Program-made: the position numbers and the translations under genes | Origin: Hyaloperonospora brassicae | Lineage: Eukaryota; Oomycota; Peronosporomycetes; Peronosporales; Peronosporaceae | Reading direction: 5' to 3' | NCBI GenBank assembly: GCA_947650285.1 | Contig: CANTFL010000416.1 | Coordinates: 62,001 to 126,000, forward strand | DNA: 64,000 nucleotides | Shown: one piece after another, positions 12,043 to 22,286 of the stretch | Layout: every line of letters begins with the position of its first letter | Position numbering within the stretch: position 1 is the stretch's first letter | Notes under the pieces: generated by a model | What the model was told of the DNA's origin: nothing | The model's database searches: none | Seen by the model: the letters and a program-made list of their open reading frames with translations, nothing else

Positions 12043-13902
12043 TTGACACGACAGGGGGACCTGTGGGCAGAGGCGGTGGGGGGTAAGGCCGGCAATAGTC
12101 GGGTGGAGGAGGAAGTGGTCGGGTCGGCAGGTAAAGAGGTGGGTGGGATAATGGGTCGTGAAGTGGGATAATGGGTCGTTGGGTGGGTGGGTGGATGTCG
12201 AGGGGTTGTGGTGGGGTCCGACGCTGACTTGATGGGCTAAATATAGAGAGGCCTAAAACGAGTAGCGAGGATGATGGATGGATGGATGGATGGCGAGCGA
12301 CGATAGTGTACGAAAGAAGACAGAGATGATGATGGTGAGGAGGAGGAGGAGGAGGTGGATGTGAAGAGGGATGTGCGGTTGCGGGGTTGATGCGAGGAAA
12401 GTGGAGCGGTCTGTTCTTGGGTGCGCTTCGTTTGTGTGTGTGTGCTGTGTGTGTGTGCTGTGTTATCGGTGCGTCTGGCTCTTTTTGTCGTTTGAGTCGG
12501 TCGCTTGCTTGCGTGGGTTGGTGTGGAACGTAGTGCATGGCGCGTGCCATGTGCGGGTGAGGTGGTTAGTTTAGAGAGAGAAGCAGACGTGTTGGTTTGA
12601 CACTCTACCGGTTGCAAGATGTCTGATCGATCTGAAGCCTCGTTAGCAACGCCGGTACGTACCTCGTGACTTCGTCAGGACGACCCCGCCTGAAAAGGTC
12701 TTTGACCACCTTGGATAGTGTCGGTGCCGACCCTCTTGCACTATTGGAGCGAAAGGTGTGAGGTAGTTAGTCAATCCTTGTGGACAGGAGCAAGATTTGA
12801 TCGAAACTGGACGGAAGAGATTGGTACGGGATGGCGCCACGTGAGTCGTGTGGGAAGAGAAGCTGAGACGGTCGTGAGGCTCTTTGTTGTCTCGCGCCGA
12901 TCCACTGGTCGTGTACAGCGCACGAGATTCTCCTTCGATTGCTGCCATAGTATGCGGTAGCGATGATGCACGCCGCTGGAAGGTGGTGGCAATGTAGAGC
13001 CGATGATTGTGTCGTTGTTGGGCAACTCACTCACTCCGAGAGCGTATGGGCAATCACTACATAACTGGCACGGCCAACTGTTGACCGAGGGAATGCAACA
13101 TGTCAGCGAGTTCCTAGTGGCACGGATCAAGTCGGTCCGTCGAACACGTGACAAGTTCGATGGTCCGACGTCACTAGATGCCAGTCCTGCCTCACTAGCC
13201 CACGCTTGAGGCTCTGTGCCCCTACAAGGTCAGTCTTGAGTCACGATAAACGTGCTGTGTAGACTTACTTCTTGTCGTCTGCTTCGTCGACACCGGAGAA
13301 CGATCGACTTGTAGCCACAGGAGATATCGGTCAAAGTGATTGCATTCATGGATTCAGAGATTCTTCTCCACACATGCAGTTGCCACGAAAACAAAGTTAT
13401 ACTCATGCGCAAAAGACGTCGACCTTGTCTCGCTAGTTTTGCAGACCGACACCAGTGCTCAAGAAGCCCGCCAAAGCATAAGCTGCAATCTGGAAGAGGT
13501 TGTCCAGCTAGCGCGTAAACCTTTGGCTTTGTCGAGTTGTACCGTTGCATAATTTACTACCGGTTCCGCTTCTGCTGCGAAAAGCATCTTGCGATCAACT
13601 CAATAGTACAAGCCACTACCACATCAGCACATGTGGAAGCCTCATTTGAAAGCCAACACAGTCAGGAAGCGTCTTCACGACTGCCGATGATATCGGACTC
13701 AACAAGTCGTTGTTGTTACCTGATGCCTTAGCTCAGCTCAGCAGCTGGTAGATTGGTAGTGACCAGGTCGTTATCAATGTGACTGCTTCTTCCAACGGTA
13801 TTTGTTGAAGTTGAAGTGCTCGCATGAACGGACCTACGCAAGTCCGGGACGAGGCTGTTCGTGAACAGCGCCAACGCCAACGCGTCCATATAAAGATTTG
13901 GG
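12043..13902. other. Upstream region with microsatellites, no gene
   Basis: This stretch lies between the divergent PDZ-like gene (-) and DUSP gene (+), so it probably holds both promoters. It contains GATG tetranucleotide (12271-12293), AGG/GGA triplet (about 12336-12357) and TGTG-rich runs (about 12430-12460). Long frames on the minus strand through 12050-12550 are proline/histidine-rich translations of these repeats. Nothing recognisable lies in 12.65-13.7 kb. Confidence 0.5.
12271..12357. repeat. GATG and GGA microsatellites in the PDZ-gene 5' flank
   Basis: About five GATG units (12271-12293) and about six AGG/GGA units (12336-12357), 230-320 bp upstream of the minus-strand start codon at 12042. 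Repeat-length change here could alter promoter spacing, but this is only an inference. Confidence 0.85.
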
Positions 13903-16035
13903 GTGCTACAAAACGAGATGCCAACGATGTCATCGCTCGAGCACGTCAAAGTGCTGTCCGAAAACACGGTGCTGGAAGAAGGAGAGTTCTGGTACGCGAT
14001 CGCGAAGCCGTGGTGGGAAAAGTCCCAGGCGAGCTCTAGCTCTAGCCCGAGCGAGTTGCCGAGTGTGCAGAATGAACCGATCGTTGACCAGCAACTGAGC
14101 TCCACCGACCGCGAAATGGCAGTGCTAAAGCCCAAGCTCGAAGAAGGCGTCGACTTTGTGTTTGTGTCGGAGGGGTCGTGGGACATGCTCACACACGAGC
14201 TCAAGTATGACTGGGCGATCCGCCGCGAAGTGGTGTACCAACGGAACCGACGACAACTACGGATTGATCCATATCCCTACGTCTTCAAGGTGCGTGCACC
14301 TTGTGGTGCTCTCCTCTAGTCTTCAGACACTCTCGATCTGAAGTCGTTTACATGTATGCGATAGATCCTGTTCTGGACATGTGATGCGGCCGAACCGAAA
14401 GAGCTAATGGACGATGCAGGTCGAGTCGTTGTAGTGATCGGCTACCGCACCGATACGTTGAGCAGGTTGCTGAGTGAGGTGTGGCTCGCAGCTCCAGACG
14501 AGTTCCGTCAACACTTTCCTCAATTCCTCTTTGGTATTGACCCGACCAGTGCCTCGCGTCCCCGTAGCCCCACGACGTCGGATGTGTCGCGAGTTCGTGT
14601 CTGCTACCGCAAGTCCTGGACGAGCGATAGCAAACTCGCTTGGGTGCCGATCAATCACATGCTCAAGCGGTCTCGAGCAGGTCCGAAAGCGTTGGGCCTC
14701 ACGCCCCGCGTCTCGAAGCGTCATGCTCGTTGCAGTGAAGGAAGCAAAGACGGGCAGCAGCGCAACGACGGCAAGGAAGCAGGTGAGCTGAAGCTCGAGG
14801 AAGATGGACCCGACGCACTCGATGACGATCGAAATGGACTCACCAAGACGATGAACGTGAAACTCGACGATCTTCGTCTCGACCGCCGCAGTGAGGTCGC
14901 AAGTGGAGGTGCCCGACTGCACGAGTTGCTCGTGGAGCAGAAAGCCCAAGCAGCTGAAGGCGTTGGGTGGCCGAGCCAAGGAGTGGAGCTACGATGGCGA
15001 GCGAACCTCAGCAAAGGCGACGCATTGGACGTCCAAGATACGTCGTCTTGCTGGCTCGAAGCGCGACTCCGGTCGACCAAACGCGCCAAAGTGTGCGTGC
15101 ACTACCGGAGCTGGGAATCCAAGTGGGACGAATGGATTGCTCGCACGTCGCCGCGACTCGCACCTCCGTACGCTCGAGTCCCCAAGTGGCGCAGCTCTCT
15201 CAAGCCGCACGACCTGGTTCAGGTTGGCGTCCAAGAGCCGCGCCTCCGACACACCAAGTGGCGGAATGCGACGGTGCTTGAGGTGGCACCGGCTTCGAGT
15301 GATGAGCTGAAAAAAGATGAAAGGAGCAGCGGCGATGGCGTGGGGTTGTACGTGCACGTGCAAGTGGACAGCGAAGATGTTTGGTTGCCAGCGCACGACG
15401 ACTTGCTTTGCCCGGCGAATACGCACAATTTGTCGAGTGCACTGAGCCAACGAGAGTTTGGGCTTCTGCTTGCCCGGAGTGCTGTATCAGTGCCCGCACC
15501 GGGTCAAGTCACGGAGGAAGTCGCTGTTGCGACGAAAGAAGGCGAGAACAAATGCGAGCAAGGCGAAGTTCAAGCGAAAGGCAGCAACGAGGAGGGTCCC
15601 GATGGTGGTCTGATGAGTCTCGAGAGTCCGAGGGCCTCTGTACAATTGCGTTCTCCACCTTTGGTCGATGTAGCGGTGGAGACGACCACTACTACGAGCT
15701 GTTCTCGACTGCGTTTTGGGACTCGAGTTGGACCAGCGCGAGACTTGAGCGATAGCTTTCGTCAAGCTCAACTCCAGGGACAATCGTCGGCCGGTCGCAC
15801 GCCTGCTCGTGGTCGGGGGAGTCGACACCGGAGCCCCCGCGTTTTCAGCGACAATACCTCACCCGAGCCAGTGTCACCTGCTAGTATCCCCCAGACTGGG
15901 CAACGTAACACTCGTGACTTGCAGACACTCTGGGCACAGGTGGGGAGTGACCTGCGGTCGTTGCAAGCGAGTTGGGCTCAGTTGGGCGAAGAAGTCGTTG
16001 CATTGATGGAGACATTCGAGAATGGTCCCGACTGA
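13903..16035 (+). CDS. DUSP-domain protein with Tudor-like region, two exons
   Basis: Predicted to have two exons: 13903-14289 and 14365-16035, joined in frame across a 75-bp intron with GT at 14290 and AG at 14363-14364. This gives about 685 residues. Residues about 20-128 form a DUSP domain, as found at the front of ubiquitin-specific proteases: a W at 30, a long Ser-rich insertion, then EEGVDFVFVSEGSWDML, YDWAIRREVV and a closing DPYPYVF. A ubiquitin-like segment may follow (about 130-175). Residues about 346-398 resemble a Tudor/chromo-barrel fold (WLEARL, VCVHYRSWESKWDEWI), and a second, weaker copy lies about 407-440. No cysteine-protease box is visible, so this is probably a binding protein and not an active deubiquitinase. 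The first ATG is at 13903; 13918 is an alternative. Further upstream exons cannot be excluded. Confidence 0.75.
14290..14364 (+). other. Intron in the DUSP gene
   Basis: A 75-bp intron with GTGCGT donor and ATAG acceptor. It is phase 0: the upstream frame would stop within 30 bases, and removal restores one frame with a sensible join (YVFK then ILFWTCDAA). The length fits oomycete introns. Confidence 0.75.
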
Positions 16036-17148
16036 GGAGACTTGGCGGGAAGACATGAAAAGGGCTTACGATTCGAGAGTTGTCCAGCCGTAGGTATCGT
16101 GTATGATGCTCAGCATGACGCTGCTCCATTGTTGACTCATTGCTTTCTTAGTGACTACGCCACATTAATCGACCAAACAAGTGCATGCCGCATCAGCACG
16201 TGGTGGTCAGCCAGATATTTCCTCTCACAAACGGCTGTCTGCGTTGAATAAGGTCACAGTTGTAGCCCATGCATCGAAGACAAACATTACGAGGTGGAAA
16301 GGCTTCTGCAGGTTTCAATGTCGACTGCAGGAGCTGACGAGGTGTCTGAGTCGCCATGCAACAGTTGGTACAGTCACAAAGGAGAGAGAGGTAGGAGAGA
16401 ATCGGTCATGTCGGATCGTGATTTAGGAACGGGTTATGACGGCAAAAGAGCTCTTGTGTTGCTTCGCGTAGTGCAAGACGCGAATCTGGCGCAGAGGTGG
16501 AGCGGTATCGCAACTGATGTAAGTTCCCAACAGATGTAGGCACTGTAGAACTGTTCGTGGATGCAGCATCATTGCCTGTGCTTTCCCTTTTGAAAGGGAC
16601 ACGATTGCGCGTGGCCGTAAGCACGTTTGCGTTGACAACGTACCGGCAGAGACAAAGTTAGCATACAAAATGGAACTGCAGTAGGCATACTGTGCGAATG
16701 GCATCGCGGCGTTTGGCGTTTGGCGTAACACGATCACGACTGCCTGATGCGTGTTGCCAATCGGCGCAAAACAGCGATACCTTGGCGAGAAGAGAGAAGC
16801 GCCAGCAGATGATAGTAGCTCCCGAGGTGCATCGGTAGCTTATGAGTCTGCGTAGCATGGAAAGCCGAGCGCGTCAAGTAATAGTGCCCCATTGGCCTGA
16901 GGCACGTGTTTCCTTCACATGTCGTTCGCTTGATGGTTGCGGGCTTCGGGTATACGATACTTCAACGCCATCAGAGCTGCCAGAGATTCGTCTAGCCGGG
17001 TGACGTCTCACCTGAGCACTGATTGTGGTACGGCAGGCTTTACAGCATCCGATGCTGTTGCATTGCTACGCACCTACGCACGGTGCTTGTCTTTCGTACT
17101 TGTAGCGCAAGTTGAGCGACTCCAGTCCCGCCACCAGCGACTATGTGG
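16036..17148. other. Intergenic gap between convergent genes
   Basis: Lies between the ends of the DUSP gene (+) and the Myb/SANT-like gene (-). Frames are short and on both strands. No repeat end or RNA gene is visible. Confidence 0.5.
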
Positions 17149-18366
17149 TTAGTCTTTTATCGGCGGCTGCAGACGCTCGACTATGCTTGCAATCAACTTG
17201 GCTTGTTCCTCACGGTCCTTCTGGCGCTCCATTCGCTCAAACTCCAGCTCTATCTGTCGCCGTTTCGTGCGTTGCCTCTCGATCAAAAGCTCCAGATCGC
17301 GCTGTTTTGTCTTCTCCTCCTCTTCGCGAAGTCTCGCCTCGTTCATCTTTTCCAGCTCAGCCATAAGACCGCCACCACCACCACCACTTAGATTCATTGC
17401 AAATGCGTGCTGCATTTTCAGCAACTCGCCCATCGCTTGCTGTACTGTTGTCAAGTCTCCAGTATCTAGACCGTCCGGTGAAGACGGCGCAGCAGATTGT
17501 TCTTCCGAAACTACATCGCTTCGCCCTGGAATATCATGTACCCTCGGCAACGAATCAACGTGCATCCGCGACACTTGCGCACCATCAACGTCTCGTCGCA
17601 TCAGCCACTGCTCTTGGTCCACCGGTGGCCTATCTCCACTTGAACTGGCTCGACGCTTTGCCAGCCGACGTGACGCCATTGCATCATCACCATTGTCCTC
17701 CTCTTCCTCCTCCTCGTCCTCGTACTCCTCATACACTCTCTTCTGCGGCTGTCCATAGCCTCGACCAGCGTCCCCATCTCCTCCTTCTCCCTCTTCTTCT
17801 TCGTCTCTGTTTGCTCCTCTGCTGAGCGCTTGGGCATGATCTTCGACCTTCAACTGCATCTCGTCAATCTGCTCAATCACTTCCGTCAGAAGCGCCCGCA
17901 CCGGACCGTCTCGCTGGTCCATCCGCCTCCGCTTCTCTCGCATCTCGCCCGTCCCTTCGTGCTCCTCTCCCTCTCCTCCTTCGGCCTGTTCTTCGTCCGA
18001 CAACATCTCGGCACGTGCTCGCGCCTGTTCCATCCACTCGCGATGTCGGTTCAACAGCGTATCGAAACGCGCTTTGGCGGTCGAGCCCTTCACCGGCCGC
18101 ATGTCAAAGTCCGGATGCGCGTTCAGCCGCTCGGCCACACCGTCCCACGTCCTTTGGATCGCGCCATGTCGCGCCTTGTAGGGGGCGTCGAGCTTCACTT
18201 GGAGCATGAGCAAAAAGTCCTCCTGTTGACCGAACCGCTGGCGCTTCTTGGCAAGAGGGACAGAGGTATCGCTTTTGCTGCTGCTGCCGAGTTCTGAGAG
18301 ACTCGCGGCGCCGGTGGGGGCCGTCGCGGGAGCCTGAAGATCGTCGCGACGAACGCCGCGCGGCAT
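17149..18366 (-). CDS. Myb/SANT-like DNA-binding protein with coiled coil
   Basis: A 405-residue protein, probably a nuclear DNA-binding factor. Residues about 42-118 fit a Myb/SANT-like (trihelix) fold: RFGQQEDFLLMLQV, a basic linker, a conserved W in RTWDGVAERLNAHP, then STAKARFDTLLNRHREW. This domain occurs in transcription factors and in transposase-linked proteins of oomycetes and plants. Acidic low-complexity blocks follow (about 124-145 and 190-235, Glu/Asp/Gly-rich). A poly-Gly run sits near 335, and the C-terminal 60 residues form a charged Glu/Arg/Gln-rich coiled coil (KTKQRDLELLIERQRTKRRQ) that may dimerise. No transposase catalytic domain and no terminal repeats adjoin it, so a host gene is more likely. 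The start ATG at 18366 precedes a basic MPRGVRRDD. Confidence 0.75.
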   Translation of the reverse strand: MPRGVRRDDLQAPATAPTGAASLSELGSSSKSDTSVPLAKKRQRFGQQEDFLLMLQVKLDAPYKARHGAIQRTWDGVAERLNAHPDFDMRPVKGSTAKARFDTLLNRHREWMEQARARAEMLSDEEQAEGGEGEEHEGTGEMREKRRRMDQRDGPVRALLTEVIEQIDEMQLKVEDHAQALSRGANRDEEEEGEGGDGDAGRGYGQPQKRVYEEYEDEEEEEEDNGDDAMASRRLAKRRASSSGDRPPVDQEQWLMRRDVDGAQVSRMHVDSLPRVHDIPGRSDVVSEEQSAAPSSPDGLDTGDLTTVQQAMGELLKMQHAFAMNLSGGGGGGLMAELEKMNEARLREEEEKTKQRDLELLIERQRTKRRQIELEFERMERQKDREEQAKLIASIVERLQPPIKD

Positions 18367-18692
18367 GTGAGACTCGGGAGCTCTTGGATTTGGGTCTGTG
18401 GGTAGTTTGTGCGTTTGTGCGTTTGTGCGTTTGTGATTTAGTAATCAACTAGTGATCTCGGTGCTGATGTGGTGCGTTTGTGGGCTCTTTTGCAATTTGT
18501 GGCGGTGCTTTTTAGTATTTGGCGTATAGACGCTTTTTATGAGCTGCGTTTTTGTGGAGGGCATGTGTTTTGCTACTGAAAGGAAAAAAAATCACGATAG
18601 CACACGATTGTATCTTTGTGTTTTCGGTACGCTCTGTTTGTCCAGCAGAACCGATTGATTCACAAGACTCAGACTCACATCGCGATTTTCCG

Positions 18693-19687
18693 ATGAAAAC
18701 TGCTGTGCTTGTGACGGGTGCTTCGAGGGGCTTTGGCCGATGCCTTGCGTTGGATTTCGTGCGGTTCTTCAGTGCCCGAGATTTGGATTTGGTACGCGAC
18801 TTTGTACACGTCGTGGCACTTTGTTACTTGTTGGGTTTCTGGAGTCGTGTTCATTATTGTATCGTATCGATACAATACCAGATACTTGTGCAAACACTTA
18901 TCCGTGTACTTATGTAATGCGACAGCATCTCTGGGCTCGCAGTGAACAGGACCTTGAAGATACGAAGCGCATGGCACATTGTGAATGGGCTCAAGCATCT
19001 GCATCAAATGAACTGCGCTGTTTCGTGCAGTCGGTGGACTTGAGTGACCCAATAGATTACACGGCCAAAATCGACCAAGTGCTATCGACATTTGCTACAG
19101 AGAAGTACAGCCAAGTCTTCCTCGTACACAATGCAGGATCGCTCGGGCAGCTCGGGTTCGTGCAGGAAAGCGTCTCGTCTCCAATAGAGGTGCAGCAGTA
19201 CTGGGAACTGAACGTGACGTCGGTGATGTGGCTAAACAAGCGATTCCTGGACGTCTTTGGGGCTACCAGAGACGAACTTCTGGCATCAGGAGCAAGCACG
19301 GGTACAGAGCAGCTGACGCAGCTTGTGATTGTCAATATCACGTCGTTGTGTGGTATTGAGCCTTTCAAGACGCACATGATGTACTGCACGGGAAAGGCGG
19401 CGCGCGAGATGCACCATCGAGTGCTCGCTACTGAACAAGCAGCAAAAGGTAAAGTGCGTGTGCTGCAGTACTCGCCTGGGCCGATGGATACAGGGATGCA
19501 AAAGACGATCCGCGAGTCTCCACGTGTGGACCCTGAACTTCGTACACAGTTTGTAGATATGAAGGTCCGAGAAACGCTCATCCCGCCTGCAAAGTCGTCC
19601 GAGCGTGGCGTCAGACTTGCCATCAGCGGCGAGTACGAAACGGGAGCTCATGTCGATTACTACGACCTCGATCAGTCGAAGGAGTAA
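18693..19687 (+). CDS. Sepiapterin-reductase-like short-chain dehydrogenase, two exons
   Basis: Predicted exons 18693-18791 and 18926-19687 (134-bp intron, phase 0) encode about 286 residues. The Rossmann glycine motif TGASRGFG lies in exon 1. Exon 2 carries the NAG-type motif (VHNAGSLG), the active-site serine region (VNITSLCG), and the catalytic YCTGK (Y-x3-K) followed by AARE. The motif set NAGSLG, ELNVTS, TSLC-PF, YC-GKAARE, SPGPMDT and a C-terminal GAHVDYYD matches sepiapterin reductase more closely than other SDRs. Sepiapterin reductase makes tetrahydrobiopterin with NADPH in the cytosol. The family match is strong, but the substrate is inferred from the family. The ATG at 18693 gives a compact N-terminus directly before the nucleotide-binding strand. 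Confidence 0.85.
18792..18925 (+). other. Intron in the SDR gene
   Basis: GT at 18792-18793 (GGTACGCG context) and AG at 18924-18925. Removal joins SARDLDL to HLWARSEQDLED, which restores the strand and ARS motif expected after the first helix in this family. A second AG at 18941-18942 is out of frame. Confidence 0.75.
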
Positions 19688-21883
19688 GCCGAGTCGAGGA
19701 ACTGAGGCCGTAAGTGTGTAGCTGGTATTTCATACTTACACGACTTTTGCCATCGGATCTGTGTATACCTGTAACGCATCGAAGTAAAGATGATGTCGCC
19801 AAATAATCGCACCTCAACATCGATCCACTCCTGTTACGCTGTCACTCATTGTGACTATAGTAAGCGTCCATGGAACGCGTTTTTAACGAGAACGAGCAGC
19901 ACAAAAGCCTCACGTAGTCAATGACGAACGTAACACCAAGTCGTAGCACAACAATGAAAAAAGAGCTAACAAGCTAAACAAACGATAGGTTTCGAATGGA
20001 TCGTTTCGAGCAGAATAGGTTCGTCATGTCAAATCTGGCGAATCGCGAGTGGACGATGGTCTACCGTGTCAAGATGACCTTACTATGGGCAACCGAAATC
20101 GCAGGTGCAGACGAGAAGTGCTCGACGACTTGTTTTTGCTGACCAAATGGTCTTTGACGATACTGATACCTCATGCGACGTGTGTGTGGATCGACCAGAG
20201 CAATGTGAGAAATATGTTGAGTCGTGATGCAGACCACAATGGCTGAATGACAGCGTCACTTGTGACAAGGTGGAGATTCGAAGTCTATCATGTCGCTGCA
20301 GCACTTCCCTCCAAAAAACTCTACGAATCACTCCCTCACTGTGCCTGCTGATTTCACAAGCTGGAAGAAAACGGCTTGCGATTGCGCGTGCTTGGTGTGG
20401 TGATCAATAGACGCGGTGTGGTGGGTGCAGCTTGTTTATGAAAGATTGTAGGTGCGTCGCGAGCTCGAGCGATCGATGGAGGGCCAGCCAGCTTGCTCGC
20501 ATTTCGCTGTACTTGGTGTATATGCGCTCAGCTCGACCCGCATATAAGAGACACTTTATCAACATACAGCACCGAGATTGGCTCGTGGAAGCACAGCACA
20601 GCACCGCACACGTGCATTTTCGTCTTTTACGCAATAAATATGCACTGAAGACGAACATTGTAACACAGATGCCGCAAGAAAAGTCGACATGGAAAGCCGA
20701 ATGATCACGCGAAGGCAAAAAGCTCGACCGGAAAATGTGTAGACTGCTCTTTGTTCGTAGAGACAGCAGTGGACTGTGTTTGGATGGTAAATACAGGGCG
20801 ACAAACAACAGGAGGTGAATCAGGCGCAGCAGCGCAATATTACGGTGCGGTCAAGATGTTGACAGTGAACGGCACGTACGAGACCGTGTCAGCTGTAATT
20901 TTTGGCTGTGTTGTGGTGTGTATGTTAATGACCTGATCGACATCAGGAGGGAGGCCATTATCGCCTGGTATGACTACAGCTAGTAATGATGTCCACTACT
21001 TATTTTGGGTAGGCGCCCCAATTGAAACGGTCAGTGACGTGTGCACTTGCGCATCTGGTGCTTCAGGCGGATCGCAATGCTGAGCCCCGATTTGTGCTCT
21101 CTGGGATCATTTTGCTGCACTTTACATGCTTTTGTAGTCCAGATAAGATATTGGTGTGCGATTTGGCTGCATTTTACGGCCCTTTACATTCTTTGTAGTC
21201 CAGATAAGATGTTTTGATCGAATCATTTGGCCTTTTGGTCAGAGAACATCCACACAAATCCGAGGCAAAACAATGCATGCGGTGATTGACAGGGAGGGGC
21301 AGACCAAAGTGAGCGAAGAAAAAAGTCATTGCGACAAAACAAGTCCGCGTGCCGAAGCACCAATCGGGGTCAGGAGCGCTTGATAGCAGTCCGCTAGGTG
21401 TTTTAGTCCCATATCTAAATGGGCCTCAACCAGAAATGGTCTAGATCCGCCTGAGCCAGACAATTTGTACGGCTCGCAGCGTCTGCACTCCCATTTCTGA
21501 ATGAAAAATCGATCGTCAAAGTGACTGGCAAACATCCGCACTTCTGCAAGAAGCGTTTTCAGTCGGAGTGACTCCTGTAAGGCCGTTCAGGGCTACACAA
21601 GAGGACATTGCACAGAGAACGATCACCGGCCGTGCCATAAAAGTCTACACACTGAATTAGTTGACAAAGACCATTGTCTAGCCAATGTCATGTGACACAG
21701 TGTCCCCCCTTCCTGTCTACATTGCGGGGTCATATCACAGTCAGTCCAAGCCCATCGGAAGAACGAAAGCACGTGCAAGTCACTCAAACAACGTTGTTTA
21801 TATGGGTTTAGTCAGACGTGCCTCTTTCTTTCCCTTTTAAAACACACAGAAGAAAGACATTAGGTGCTCTGTGGTCACAAGTA
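19688..21883. other. Intergenic gap, no supportable gene
   Basis: Short frames occur on both strands with no recognisable domain. I see no mobile-element ends and no RNA gene. The segments TACATGCTTTTGTAGTCCAGATAAGAT (in two parts, about 21123-21150) and a near copy at about 21184-21210 form a short direct repeat about 61 bp apart; its meaning is unknown. Confidence 0.45.
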
Positions 21884-22244
21884 CTACTGATCTTGCTCAA
21901 CGTCGTCGTCGCTCTCCTCGTCGTGCAGCTTGCCCAGCTTCTTGTTGTACGGGTTCGGGTACGGGCACAGCAGCTTCGGAGAGTTGTAATCCTGTTTAAC
22001 GCTCACGTCTTTCGGGTCGTTGCTGCAATTGCCGAACGTGTAGTTCAGACGCATGCAGACGCCTCGGTTTCGCACATGGGTACACTTGGGGATCAATGCA
22101 GTTGTTGAACGCGCATTGCTGGCCGATCGGGGTCACGTAGAACTTCCCGGGACCAACGTGGATCTTGAGGGTAACCTGCTGCTCGGCAATGACGAGCGCG
22201 ACGGCGGCGGCGATGGCCGAGAGAGCCGGGAAGAGATACTGCAT
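21884..22244 (-). pseudogene. Small secreted cysteine-rich protein with a one-base frame break
   Basis: The minus strand encodes a small protein in two overlapping frames. The first starts at 22244 with an N-terminal hydrophobic segment (MQYLFPALSAIAAAV, about 20 residues) that looks like a signal peptide or anchor, and then a Cys pair (QQCAFNNC). The second frame continues from about 22096 to 21884 with further cysteines (KC, GVC, GNC, LLC) and an acidic tail. The frames meet at a C4 run (22088-22091), where a one-base difference would give a single product of roughly 120 residues. This may be a real frameshift, a sequencing error in a homopolymer, or, less likely, an unrecognised intron. 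Secreted cysteine-rich proteins of plant-pathogenic oomycetes include apoplastic effectors, but nothing here shows that role. No RxLR motif is visible. Confidence 0.55.
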
Positions 22245-22286
22245 CGGGGGAGGGATTTTCAGATATGGGAACGCTTGGGCGACCAC

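Noticed and set aside
11266..12171. Plus-strand frame of 301 codons
   Set aside because: It is the antisense shadow of the PDZ-like gene; Arg/Ala/His-rich without any domain.
11600..12550. Long minus-strand frame (316 codons), Pro/His/Arg-rich
   Set aside because: It runs through microsatellites and overlaps the PDZ-like gene in another frame; the composition is that of a shadow frame.
21884..22286. RxLR or Crinkler effector in the small secreted protein
   Set aside because: No RxLR-EER or LFLAK motif is visible; the cysteine pattern alone does not define a class.
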